From Sympetrum striolatum (lineage: Eukaryota > Arthropoda > Insecta > Odonata > Libellulidae): a stretch of DNA of 64,000 nt. The stretch's first letter is position 1, and each line of letters begins with the position of its first letter. Under the pieces are notes generated by a model, which saw nothing but the letters and a program-made list of their open reading frames with translations, was not told the origin of the DNA and made no database searches. The translations under genes and the position numbers were made by a program. The stretch lies in the NCBI GenBank assembly GCA_947579665.1, contig OX388341.1, forward strand, positions 4,402,001-4,466,000. The letters are read 5' to 3'. This document shows, piece after piece, positions 46,170 to 59,600 of this stretch.

Positions 46170-49100
46170 AAAATTGAAATTTCGCCAAAATCTTCAGTTT
46201 TCGATGCTTTTTTTGATCATAAATCAAGAAAAGGACGAAAATTAAGGAAAAAAAGGGGTTTAAATTGATAAATCGCTAAAATTCTCCGTTTTCGATGCCT
46301 TTTTTGATCATAAATCAAGAAAAGTACGAAAATTAAGGAATAAAAGGGGATAAAAATTGAAATTTCGCTAAAATTCTCCGTTTTTGATGCTTTTCTTTAT
46401 CAAAAAGCAAGAAAAAGACGAAAATTAAGGAAAAAAGGGGAGTAAAATTGATAAATCGCTAAAATTCTCCGTTTTCGGTGCTTTTCTTGATCAAAATGCA
46501 AGAAAATGACGAAAATTAAGGAAAAAAAGGGGATAAAAATGGAAATTTCGCTAAAATCTTCTGTTTTCGATGCTTTTTTTGATCATAAATCAAGAAAAGG
46601 ACGAAAATTAAGGAAAAAAAGGGGATAAGAATTTAAATTTCGCTAAAATTCACAGTATTCGATCCTTGTTTTGTTCAAAATGCAAGAAAATTACGAGAAT
46701 TGAGGAAAAAAAGGGGATCAAAATTCCCAGTTATCCATGCTTTTTTTGATCAAAATGCAAGAAAATGACGGAAATTAAAGAAAAAAAGGGGATAAAAATT
46801 AAAATTTCGCTTAAATTCTCCGTTTTCGTTGCTTTTTCTGATTATAATACAAGAAAATGACGAAAATTAAGGAAAAAAAGGGGGTGAAAAATGAAATTTC
46901 GCTAAAATTCTCCGTTTTCGATGCTTTTTTTGATCAAAATGCAAGAAAATGACGAAAATTAATGGAAAAAATGGGATAAATATGGAAATTTCACAAAAAT
47001 TCTCCGTTTTCGATGCTTTTTCTGATCAAAATGCAAGAAAATGACGAAAATTAATGGAAAAAAGGGATAAAAATTGAAATTTCGCCAAAATCTTCAGTTT
47101 TCGATGCTTTCTTTGATCATAAATCAAGAAAAAGACGAAAATTAAGGAAAAAAAGAGGAGAAAAATTGAAATTTCGCTAAAATTCTCTGTTATTGATGCT
47201 TTTTTTTAATCAAAATGCAAGAAAATGACGAAAATTAAGGAAAAAAAGGGGATAAAAATTGAATTTTCGTTAAAATTCTCCGTTTCCGACGCTTTTCTTG
47301 ATCAAAATGCAAGAAAATGACGAAAATTAAGGAAAAAAAGGGGTTTAAATTGATAAATCGCTAAAATTCTCCGTTTTCGACGTTATTTTTGATCAAATTG
47401 CAAGAAAATGACGAAAATTTAGGAAAAAAAGGGGATTAAAATTGATAAATCGCAAAAATTCTCCGTTTTCGATACTTTTTTTGATCAAAATGCAAGAAAA
47501 TGACGATAATTAAGGAAAAAAAGGGGTATAAATTGATAAATCGCTAAAATTCTCCGTTTTCGATGCCTTTTTTGATCATAAATCAAGAAAAGGACGAAAA
47601 TTAAGGAAAAAAAGGGGATAAAAATTGAAATTTCGCTAAAATTCTCCGTTTTTGATGCTTTTCTTTAAATTAGCAAGAAAATGACGAAAATTAAGGAAGA
47701 AAATGGGATAAAAATTGAAATTTCGCTAAAATTCTCAGTTTTTGATGCTTTTTTTGATCAAAATGCATGAAAATGACGAAAATTAAGGAAAAAAGGGGAG
47801 TAAAATTGATAAATCGCTAAAATTCTCCGTTTTCGGTGCTTTTCTTGATCAAAATGCAAGAAAATGACGAAAATTAAGGAAAAAAGGGGATAATAATGGA
47901 AATTTCGCTAAAATCTCCAGTTTTCGATGCTTTTTTTGATCATAAATCAAGAAAAGACGAAAATTAAGGAAAAAAAGGGGATAAAAATTGATATTTCGTT
48001 AAAATTCTCCGTTTTTGATGTTTTTCTTTATCAAGAAGCAAGAAAATGACGAAAATTTAGGAAAAAATGGGATAAAAATTGAAATTTCGCTAAAATTCTC
48101 AGTTTTTGATGCTTTTTTTGATCAAAATGCAAGAAAATGACGAAAATTAAGGAAAAAAAGGGGTATAAAATTAAATTTCGCTAAAATTCTCCGTTTTCGA
48201 TGCATTTTTTGATCAAAATGCAAGAAAATGAAGAAAATTAAGGAAAAAAATGGGGACTAAAATTGATAAATCGCTAAAATTCTCCGTTTTCGGTGCTTTT
48301 TCTGATCAAAATGCAAGAAAATGACGAAAATTTAGGAAAAAAAGGGGATAAAAATGGAAATTTCGCTAAAATCTTCAGTTTTCGATGCTTTTTTTGATCA
48401 TAAATCAAGAAAATGACGAAAATTAAGGAAAAAAAGAAATAAGAATTGAAATTTCGCTAAAATTCACAGTATTCGATCCTTTTTTTTATCAAAATGCAAG
48501 AAAATTACGAGAATTGAGGAAAAAAAGTGGATAAAAATTCTCAGTTATCCATGCTTTTTTTGATCAAAATGCAAGAAAATGACGAAAATTAAGGAAAAAA
48601 AGGGGGTGAAAAATGAAATTTCGCTAAAATTCTCCGTTTTCGATGCTTTTTTTGATCAAAATGCAAGAAAATTACGAAAATTAATGGAAATAGGGGATAA
48701 AAATTGAAATTTCGCTAAAATTCTCCGTTTTCGTTGCATTTTCTGATCAAAATGCAAGAAAATGAAGAAAATTAAGGAGAAAAAGGGGATAAAAATTGGA
48801 ATTTCGCTAAATGTCTCCGTTTTTGATGCTTTTTTTATCAAAAAGCAAGAAAATGACGAAAATTAAGGAAAAAAAGGGGATAAAAATTGAAATTTCGCTA
48901 AAATCTTCAGTTTTCGATGCTTTTTTTTATCATAAATCAAGAAAAGGACGAAAATTAAGGAAAAAAAGGGGATAAAAATAGAAATTTCACTAAAATTCTC
49001 TGTTAATGATGCTTTTTTTTATCAAAATGCAAGAAAATGACGAAAATTAAGGAAAAAAAGGGGATAAAAATTGAATTTTCGTTAAAATTCTCCGTTTTCG

Positions 49101-52100
49101 ACGCTTTTCTTGATCAAAATGCAAGAAAATGACGAAAATTAAGGAAAAAAAGGGGTTTAAATTGATAAATCGCTAAAGTTCTCCGTTTTCGACGCTATTT
49201 TTGGTCATTATGCAAGAAAATGACGAAAATTTAGGAAAAAAAGGGAATTAAAATTGATAAATCGCTAAAATTCTCCGTTTTCGGTGCTTTTCTTGATCAA
49301 AATGCAAGAAAATGACGAAAATTAAGGAAAAAAAGGGGATAAAAATGGAAATTTCGCTAAAATCTCCAGTTTTCGATGCTTTTTTTGATCATAAATCAAG
49401 AAAAAGACGAAAACTAAGGAAAAAAAGGGGATAAAAATTGAAATTTCGCTAAAATTCTCCGTTTTTGATGTTTTTCTTTATCAAGAAGCAAGAAAATGAC
49501 GAAAATTTAGGAAAAAATGGGATAAAAATTGAAATTTCGCTAAAATTCTCAGTTTTTGATGCTTTTTTTGATCAAAATGCAAGAAAATGACGAAAATTAA
49601 GGAAAAAAAGGGGTATAAAATTAAATTTCGCTAAAATTCTCCGTTTTTGATGCTTTTTTTGATCAAAATGCAAGAAAATGAAGAAAATTAAGGAAAAAAA
49701 TGGGGACTAAAATTGATAAATCGCTAAAATTCTCAGTTTTCGATCCTTTTTTTGATCAAAATGCAAGAAAATGACGAGAATTAAGGAAAAAAAGGGGATA
49801 AAAATTCTCAGTTTTCCATGCTTTTTTTATCAAAATGCAAGAAAATGACGAAAATTAAAAAAAAAAAGGGGATAAAAATAGAAATTTCGCTAAAATTCTC
49901 CGTTTCTGATGCTTTTCTTTATCAAAAAGCAAGAAAATGACGATAATTAAGGAAAAAAATGGGATAAAAATTGAAATTTCGCTAAAATTCTCCGTTTTCG
50001 ACGCTTTTCTTGATCAAAATGCAAGAAAATGACGAAATTAAGGAAAAAAAGGGGTTTAATTGATAAATCGCTAAAATTCTCCGTTGTCGACGCTTTTCTT
50101 GATCAAAATGCAAGAATATGACGAAAATTAAGGAAAAAAAGGGGTTTAAATTGATAAATCGTTAAAGTTCTCCGCTTTCGACGCTATTTTTGATCATTAT
50201 GCAAGAAAATGACGAAAATTTAGGAAAAAAAGGGAATTAAAATTGATAAATCGCTAAAATTCTCCGTTTTCGATCCTTTTTTTGATCAAAATGCAAGAAA
50301 ATGACGAGAATTAAGGAAAAAAAGGGGATAAAAATTCCCAGTTTTCCATGCTTTTTTGATCAAAATGCAAGAAAATGACAAAAATTAATGGAAAAAAGGG
50401 GATAAAAATTGAAAATTCGCAAAAATTCTCCGTTTTCGATGCTTTTTCTGATCAAAATGCAAGAAAATGACAAAAATTGAGGAAAAAAAGGGGGTTAAAA
50501 TGGAAATTTCGCTAAAATTCTCCGTTTTCGATGCTTTTTTTGATCAAAATGCAAGAAAATGACGAAAATTAATGGAAAAAAGGGGATAAAAATTGAAATT
50601 TCGCCAAAATCTTCAGTTTTCGATGCTTTTTTTGATCATAAATCAAGAAAAGGACGAAAATTAAGGAAAAAAAGGGGATAAAAATTGAAATTTCACTAAA
50701 ATTCTCTGTTAATGATGCTTTTTTTTATCAAAATGCAAGAAAATGACGAAAATTAAGGAAAAAAAGTGGATAAAAATTGAATTTTCGTTAAAATTCTCCG
50801 TTTTCGACGCTTTTCTTGATCAAAATGCAAGAAAATGACGAAAATTAAGGAAAAAAAATGGTTTAAATTGATAAATCGCTAAAATTCTCCGTTTTCGACG
50901 TTATTTTTGATCAAAATGCAAGAAAATGACGAAAATTTAGGAAAAAAAGGGGATTAAAATTGATAAATCGCAAAAATTCTCCGTTTTCGATACTTTTTTT
51001 GATCAAAATACAAGAAAATGACGAAAATTAAGGAAAAAAAGGGGTTTAAATTGATAAATCGCTAAAATTCTCCGTTTTCGACGCTATTTTTGATCAAAAT
51101 GCAAGAAAATTTAGGAAAAAAAGGGAATTAAAATTGGTAAATCGCTAAATTTCTCCGTTTGCGATGCTTTTTTTATCAAAATGCAAGAAAATGACGATAA
51201 TTAAGGAAAAAAATGGGATAAAAATTGAAATTTTGCTAAAATTCTCCGTTTTCGACGCTTTTCTTGATCAAAATGCAAGAAAATGACGAAATTAAGGAAA
51301 AAAAGGGGTTTAAATTGATAAATCGTTAAAGTTCTCCGCTTTCGACGCTATTTTTGATCATTATGCAAGAAAATGACGAAAATTTAGGAAAAAAAGGGAA
51401 TTAAAATTGATAAATCGCTAAAATTCTCCGTTTTCGATCCTTTTTTTGATCAAAATGCAAGAAAATGACGAGAATTAAGGAAAAAAAGGGGATAAAAATT
51501 CCCAGTTTTCCATGCTTTTTTGATCAAAATGCAAGAAAATGACGGAAATTAAAGAAAAAAAGGGGATAAAAATTGAAATTTCGCTAAAATTCTCCGTTTT
51601 CATTGCTTTTTCTGATCAAAATGCAAGAAAATGACAAAAATTGAGGAAAAAAAGGGGGTTAAAATTGAAATTTCGCTAAAATTCTCCGTTTTCGATGCTT
51701 TTTTTGATCAAAATGCAAGAAAATGACGAAAATTAATGGAAAAAAGGGGATAAAAATTGAAATTTCGCCAAAATCTTCAGTTTTCGATGCTTTTTTTGAT
51801 CATAAATCAAGAAAAGGACGAAAATTAAGGAAAAAAAGGGGTTTAAATTGATAAATCGCTAAAATTCTCCGTTTTCGATGCCTTTTTTGATCATAAATCA
51901 AGAAAAGTACGAAAATTAAGGAATAAAAGGGGATAAAAATTGAAATTTCGCTAAAATTCTCCGTTTTTGATGCTTTTCTTTATCAAAAAGCAAGAAAATG
52001 ACGAAAATTAAGGAAAAAAGGGGAGTAAAATTGATAAATCGCTAAAATTCTCCGTTTTCGGTGCTTTTCTTGATCAAAATGCAAGAAAATGACGAAAATT

Positions 52101-55100
52101 AAGGAAAAAAAGGGGATAAAAATGGAAATTTCGCTAAAATCTTCTGTTTTCGATGCTTTTTTTGATCATAAATCAAGAAAAGGACGAAAATTAAGGAAAA
52201 AAAGGGGATAAGAATTTAAATTTCGCTAAAATTCACAGTATTCGATCCTTGTTTTGATCAAAATGCAAGAAAATTACGAGAATTGAGGAAAAAAAGGGGA
52301 TCAAAATTCCCAGTTATCCATGCTTTTTTTGATCAAAATGCAAGAAAATGACGGAAATTAAAGAAAAAAAGGGGATAAAAATTAAAATTTCGCTTAAATT
52401 CTCCGTTTTCGTTGCTTTTTCTGATTATAATACAAGAAAATGACGAAAATTAAGGAAAAAAAGGGGGTGAAAAATGAAATTTCGCTAAAATTCTCCGTTT
52501 TCGATGCTTTTTTTGATCAAAATGCAAGAAAATGACGAAAATTAATGGAAAAAATGGGATAAATATGGAAATTTCACAAAAATTCTCCGTTTTCGATGCT
52601 TTTTCTGATCAAAATGCAAGAAAATGACGAAAATTAATGGAAAAAAGGGATAAAAATTGAAATTTCGCCAAAATCTTCAGTTTTCGATGCTTTCTTTGAT
52701 CATAAATCAAGAAAAAGACGAAAATTAAGGAAAAAAAGAGGAGAAAAATTGAAATTTCGCTAAAATTCTCTGTTATTGATGCTTTTTTTTAATCAAAATG
52801 CAAGAAAATGACGAAAATTAAGGAAAAAAAGGGGATAAAAATTGAATTTTCGTTAAAATTCTCCGTTTCCGACGCTTTTCTTGATCAAAATGCAAGAAAA
52901 TGACGAAAATTAAGGAAAAAAAGGGGTTTAAATTGATAAATCGCTAAAATTCTCCGTTTTCGACGTTATTTTTGATCAAATTGCAAGAAAATGACGAAAA
53001 TTTAGGAAAAAAAGGGGATTAAAATTGATAAATCGCAAAAATTCTCCGTTTTCGATACTTTTTTTGATCAAAATGCAAGAAAATGACGATAATTAAGGAA
53101 AAAAAGGGGTATAAATTGATAAATCGCTAAAATTCTCCGTTTTCGATGCCTTTTTTGATCATAAATCAAGAAAAGGACGAAAATTAAGGAAAAAAAGGGG
53201 ATAAAAATTGAAATTTCGCTAAAATTCTCCGTTTTTGATGCTTTTCTTTAAATTAGCAAGAAAATGACGAAAATTAAGGAAGAAAATGGGATAAAAATTG
53301 AAATTTCGCTAAAATTCTCAGTTTTTGATGCTTTTTTTGATCAAAATGCATGAAAATGACGAAAATTAAGGAAAAAAGGGGAGTAAAATTGATAAATCGC
53401 TAAAATTCTCCGTTTTCGGTGCTTTTCTTGATCAAAATGCAAGAAAATGACGAAAATTAAGGAAAAAAGGGGATAATAATGGAAATTTCGCTAAAATCTC
53501 CAGTTTTCGATGCTTTTTTTGATCATAAATCAAGAAAAGACGAAAATTAAGGAAAAAAAGGGGATAAAAATTGATATTTCGCTAAAATTCTCCGTTTTTG
53601 ATGTTTTTCTTTATCAAGAAGCAAGAAAATGACGAAAATTTAGGAAAAAATGGGATAAAAATTGAAATTTCGCTAAAATTCTCAGTTTTTGATGCTTTTT
53701 TTGATCAAAATGCAAGAAAATGACGAAAATTAAGGAAAAAAAGGGGTATAAAATTAAATTTCGCTAAAATTCTCCGTTTTCGATGCATTTTTTGATCAAA
53801 ATGCAAGAAAATGAAGAAAATTAAGGAAAAAAATGGGGACTAAAATTGATAAATCGCTAAAATTCTCCGTTTTCGGTGCTTTTTCTGATCAAAATGCAAG
53901 AAAATGACGAAAATTTAGGAAAAAAAGGGGATAAAAATGGAAATTTCGCTAAAATCTTCAGTTTTCGATGCTTTTTTTGATCATAAATCAAGAAAATGAC
54001 GAAAATTAAGGAAAAAAGAAATAAGAATTGAAATTTCGCTAAAATTCACAGTATTCGATCCTTTTTTTTATCAAAATGCAAGAAAATTACGAGAATTGAG
54101 GAAAAAAAGTGGATAAAAATTCCCAGTTATCCATGCTTTTTTTGATCAAAATGCAAGAAAATGACGAAAATTAAGGAAAAAAAGGGGGTGAAAAATGAAA
54201 TTTCGCTAAAATTCTCCGTTTTCGATGCTTTTTTTGATCAAAATGCAAGAAAATTACGAAAATTAAGGAGAAAAAGGGGATAAAAATTGGAATTTCGCTA
54301 AATGTCTCCGTTTTTGATGCTTTTTTTATCAAAAAGCAAGAAAATGACGAAAATTAAGGAAAAAAAGGGGATAAAAATTGAAATTTCGCTAAAATCTTCA
54401 GTTTTCGATGCTTTTTTTTATCATAAATCAAGAAAAGGACGAAAATTAAGGAAAAAAAGGGGATAAAAATAGAAATTTCACTAAAATTCTCTGTTAATGA
54501 TGCTTTTTTTTATCAAAATGCAAGAAAATGACGAAAATTAAGGAAAAAAAGGGGATAAAAATTGAATTTTCGTTAAAATTCTCCGTTTTCGACGCTTTTC
54601 TTGATCAAAATGCAAGAAAATGACGAAAATTAAGGAAAAAAAGGGGTTTAAATTGATAAATCGCTAAAGTTCTCCGTTTTCGACGCTATTTTTGGTCATT
54701 ATGCAAGAAAATGACGAAAATTTAGGAAAAAAAGGGAATTAAAATTGATAAATCGCTAAAATTCTCCGTTTTCGGTGCTTTTCTTGATCAAAATGCAAGA
54801 AAATGACGAAAATTAAGGAAAAAAAGGGGATAAAAATGGAAATTTCGCTAAAATCTCCAGTTTTCGATGCTTTTTTTGATCATAAATCAAGAAAAAGACG
54901 AAAACTAAGGAAAAAAAGGGGATAAAAATTGAAATTTCGCTAAAATTCTCCGTTTTTGATGTTTTTCTTTATCAAGAAGCAAGAAAATGACGAAAATTTA
55001 GGAAAAAATGGGATAAAAATTGAAATTTCGCTAAAATTCTCAGTTTTTGATGCTTTTTTTGATCAAAATGCAAGAAAATGACGAAAATTAAGGAAAAAAA

Positions 55101-56685
55101 GGGGTATAAAATTAAATTTCGCTAAAATTCTCCGTTTTTGATGCTTTTTTTGATCAAAATGCAAGAAAATGAAGAAAATTAAGGAAAAAAATGGGGACTA
55201 AAATTGATAAATCGCTAAAATTCTCAGTTTTCGATCCTTTTTTTGATCAAAATGCAAGAAAATGACGAGAATTAAGGAAAAAAAGGGGATAAAAATTCTC
55301 AGTTTTCCATGCTTTTTTTATCAAAATGCAAGAAAATGACGAAAATTAAAAAAAAAAAGGGGATAAAAATAGAAATTTCGCTAAAATTCTCCGTTTCTGA
55401 TGCTTTTCTTTATCAAAAAGCAAGAAAATGACGATAATTAAGGAAAAAAATGGGATAAAAATTGAAATTTCGCTAAAATTCTCCGTTTTCGACGCTTTTC
55501 TTGATCAAAATGCAAGAAAATGACGAAATTAAGGAAAAAAAGGGGTTTAATTGATAAATCGCTAAAATTCTCCGTTGTCGACGCTTTTCTTGATCAAAAT
55601 GCAAGAATATGACGAAAATTAAGGAAAAAAAGGGGTTTAAATTGATAAATCGTTAAAGTTCTCCGCTTTCGACGCTATTTTTGATCATTATGCAAGAAAA
55701 TGACGAAAATTTAGGAAAAAAAGGGAATTAAAATTGATAAATCGCTAAAATTCTCCGTTTTCGATCCTTTTTTTGATCAAAATGCAAGAAAATGACGAGA
55801 ATTAAGGAAAAAAAGGGGATAAAAATTCCCAGTTTTCCATGCTTTTTTGATCAAAATGCAAGAAAATGACAAAAATTAATGGAAAAAAGGGGATAAAAAT
55901 TGAAAATTCGCAAAAATTCTCCGTTTTCGATGCTTTTTCTGATCAAAATGCAAGAAAATGACAAAAATTGAGGAAAAAAAGGGGGTTAAAATGGAAATTT
56001 CGCTAAAATTCTCCGTTTTCGATGCTTTTTTTGATCAAAATGCAAGAAAATGACGAAAATTAATGGAAAAAAGGGGATAAAAATTGAAATTTCGCCAAAA
56101 TCTTCAGTTTTCGATGCTTTTTTTGATCATAAATCAAGAAAAGGACGAAAATTAAGGAAAAAAAGGGGATAAAAATTGAAATTTCACTAAAATTCTCTGT
56201 TAATGATGCTTTTTTTTATCAAAATGCAAGAAAATGACGAAAATTAAGGAAAAAAAGTGGATAAAAATTGAATTTTCGTTAAAATTCTCCGTTTTCGACG
56301 CTTTTCTTGATCAAAATGCAAGAAAATGACGAAAATTAAGGAAAAAAAATGGTTTAAATTGATAAATCGCTAAAATTCTCCGTTTTCGACGTTATTTTTG
56401 ATCAAAATGCAAGAAAATGACGAAAATTTAGGAAAAAAAGGGGATTAAAATTGATAAATCGCAAAAATTCTCCGTTTTCGATACTTTTTTTGATCAAAAT
56501 ACAAGAAAATGACGAAAATTAAGGAAAAAAAGGGGTTTAAATTGATAAATCGCTAAAATTCTCCGTTTTCGACGCTATTTTTGATCAAAATGCAAGAAAA
56601 TTTAGGAAAAAAAGGGAATTAAAATTGGTAAATCGCTAAATTTCTCCGTTTGCGATGCTTTTTTTATCAAAATGCAAGAAAATGA
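46170..56685 (+). repeat. Duplicated 5-kb satellite block, period 5583 bp
   Basis: About 46170-51190 matches about 51753-56685 almost base for base. Markers: AAAGTACG near 46322 and 51905; AAAAGAGGAG at 47151 and 52734; TTTAAATTAGCAAG near 47665 and 53247; GCAAGAATATG near 50110 and 55601. The offset is 5583 bp at first and 5491 bp after about 48680, because the second copy lacks exactly one 92-bp monomer there. A spacer of about 560 bp of other monomers separates the copies. A third partial copy starts near 56700. Confidence 0.9.
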
Positions 56686-59600
56686 CGAAAATTAAGGAAA
56701 AAAAGGGGATAAAAATTGAATTTTCGTTAAAATTCTCCGTTTCCGACGCTTTTCTTGATCAAAATGCAAGAAAATGACGAAAATTAAGGAAAAAAAGGGG
56801 TTTAAATTGATAAATCGCTAAAATTCTCCGTTTTCGACGTTATTTTTGATCAAATTGCAAGAAAATGACGAAAATTTAGGAAAAAAAGGGGATTAAAATT
56901 GATAAATCGCAAAAATTCTCCGTTTTCGATACTTTTTTTGATCAAAATGCAAGAAAATGACGATAATTAAGGAAAAAAAGGGGTTTAAATTGATAAATCG
57001 CTAAAATTCTCCGTTTTCGATGCCTTTTCTGATCATAAATCAAGAAAAGGACGAAAATTAAGGAAAAAAAGGGGATAAAAATTGAAATTTCGCTAAAATT
57101 CTCCGTTTTTGATGCTTTTCTTTATCAAAAAGCAAGAAAATGACGAAAATTAAGGAAAAAAAGGGGATAAAAATGGAAATTTCGCTAAAATCTTCTGTTT
57201 TCGATGCTTTTAATGATCATAAATGAAGAAAAGGACGATAATTAAGAAAAAAAAGGGGTTTAAATTGATAAATCGCTAAAATTCTCCGTTTTCGGTGCTT
57301 TTCTTGATCAAAATGCAAGAAAATGACGAAAATTTAGGAAAAAATGGGATAAAAATTGAAATTTCGCTAAAATTCTCAGTTTTTGATGCTTTTTTTGATC
57401 AAAATGCAAGAAAATGACGAAAATTAAGGAAAAAAAGGGGTATAAAATTAAATTTCGCTAAAATTCTCCGTTTTTGATGCTTTTTTTGATCAAAATGCAA
57501 GAAAATGAAGAAAATTAAGGAAAAAAATGGGGACTAAAATTGATAAATCGCTAAAATTCTCCGTTTTCGGTGCTTTTTCTGATCAAAATGCAAGAAAATG
57601 ACGAAAATTTAGGAAAAAAAGGGGATAAAAATGGAAATTTCGCTAAAATCTTCAGTTTTCGATGCTTTTTTTATTCATAAATCAAGAAAAGGACGAAAAT
57701 TAAGGAAAAAAAGAAATAAGAATTGAAATTTCGCTAAAATTCACAGTATTCGATCCTTTTTTTTATCAAAATGCAAGAAAATTACGAGAATTGAGGAAAA
57801 AAAGGGGATAATAATTCTCAGTTATCCATGCTTTTTTTGATCAAAATGCAAGAAAATGACGAAAATTAAGGAAAAAAAGGGGGTGAAAAATGAAATTTCG
57901 CTAAAATTCTCCGTTTTCGATGCTTTTTTTGATCAAAATGCAAGAAAATTACGAAAATTAATGGAAATAGGGGATAAAAATTGAAATTTCGCTAAAATTC
58001 TCCGTTTTCGTTGCATTTTCTGATCAAAATGCAAGAAAATGACGAAAATTAAGGAGAAAAAGGGGATAAAAATTGGAATTTCGCTAAATGTCTCCGTTTT
58101 TGATGCTTTTTTTTATCAAAATGCAAGAAAATGACGAAAATTAAGGAAAAAAAGGGGATAAAAATTGAATTTTCGTTAAAATTCTCCGTTTTCGACGCTT
58201 TTCTTGATCAAAATGCAAGAAAATGACGAAAATTAAGGAAAAAAAGGGGTTTAAATTGATAAATCGCTAAAATTCTCCGTTTTCGACGTTATTTTTGATC
58301 AAAATGCAAGAAAATGACGAAAATTTAGGAAAAAAAAGGGGATTAAAATTGATAAATCGCAAAAATTTTCCGTTTTCGATACTTTTTTTGATCAAAATGC
58401 AAGAAAATGACGAAAATTAAGGAAAAAAAAGGGGTTTAAATTGATAAATCGCTAAAATTCTCCGTTTTCGACGCTATTTATGATCAAAATGCAAGAAAAT
58501 TTAGGAAAAAAAGGGAATTAAAATTGGTAAATCGCTAAATTTCTCCGTTTGCGATGCTTTTTTTATCAAAATGCAAGAAAATGACGAAAATTAAGGAAAA
58601 AAAGGGGATAAAAATTGAAATTTCGCTAAAATCTTCAGTTTTCGATGCCTTTTTTGATCATAAATCAAGAAAAGGACGAAAATTAAGGAAAAAAAGGGAT
58701 AAAAATTGAAATTTCGCTAAAATTCTCCGTTTTCGACGCTTTTCTTGATCAAAATGCAAGAAAATGACGAAAATTAAGGAAAAAAAGGGGTTTAAATTGA
58801 TAAATCGCTAAAATTCTCCGTTTTCGACGTTATTTTTGATCAAAATGCAAGAAAATGACGAAAATTTAGGAAAAAAAGGGGATTAAAATTGATAAATCGC
58901 AAAAATTTTCCGTTTTCGATACTTTTCTTGATCAAAATACAAGAAAATGACGAAAATTAAGGAAAAAAAGTGGATAAAAATGGAAATTTCGCTAAAATCT
59001 TCTGTTTTCGATGCTTTTTTTGATCATAAATCAAGAAAAGGACGAAAATTAAGGAAAAAAAGGGGATAAGAATTTAAATTTCGCTATAATTCACAGTATT
59101 CGATCCTTGTTTTGATCAAAATGCAAGAAAATTACGAGAATTAAGGAAAAAAAGGGGATAAAAATTCTCAGTTATCCATGCTTTTTTTGATCAAAATGCA
59201 AGAAAATGACGGAAATTAATGAAAAAAAGGGGATAAAAATTGAAATTTCGCTAAAATTCTACGTTTTCGTTGCTTTTTCTGATTATAATACAAGAAAATG
59301 ACGAAAATTAAGGAAAAAAAGGGGGTGAAAAATGAAATTTCGCTAAAATTCTCCGTTTTCGATGCTTTTTTTGATCAAAATGCAAGAAAATGACGAAAAT
59401 TAATGGAAAAAAGGGGATAAAAATTGAAATTTCAAAAAAATTCTCCGTTTTCGATGCTTTTTCTGATCAAAATGCAAGAAAATGACGAAAATTCATGGAA
59501 AAAAGGGGATAAAAATTGAAATTTCGCCAAAATCTTCAGTTTTCGATGCATTTTTTGATCATAAATCAAAAAAGGGTGAAAATTAAGGAAAAAAAGGGGT

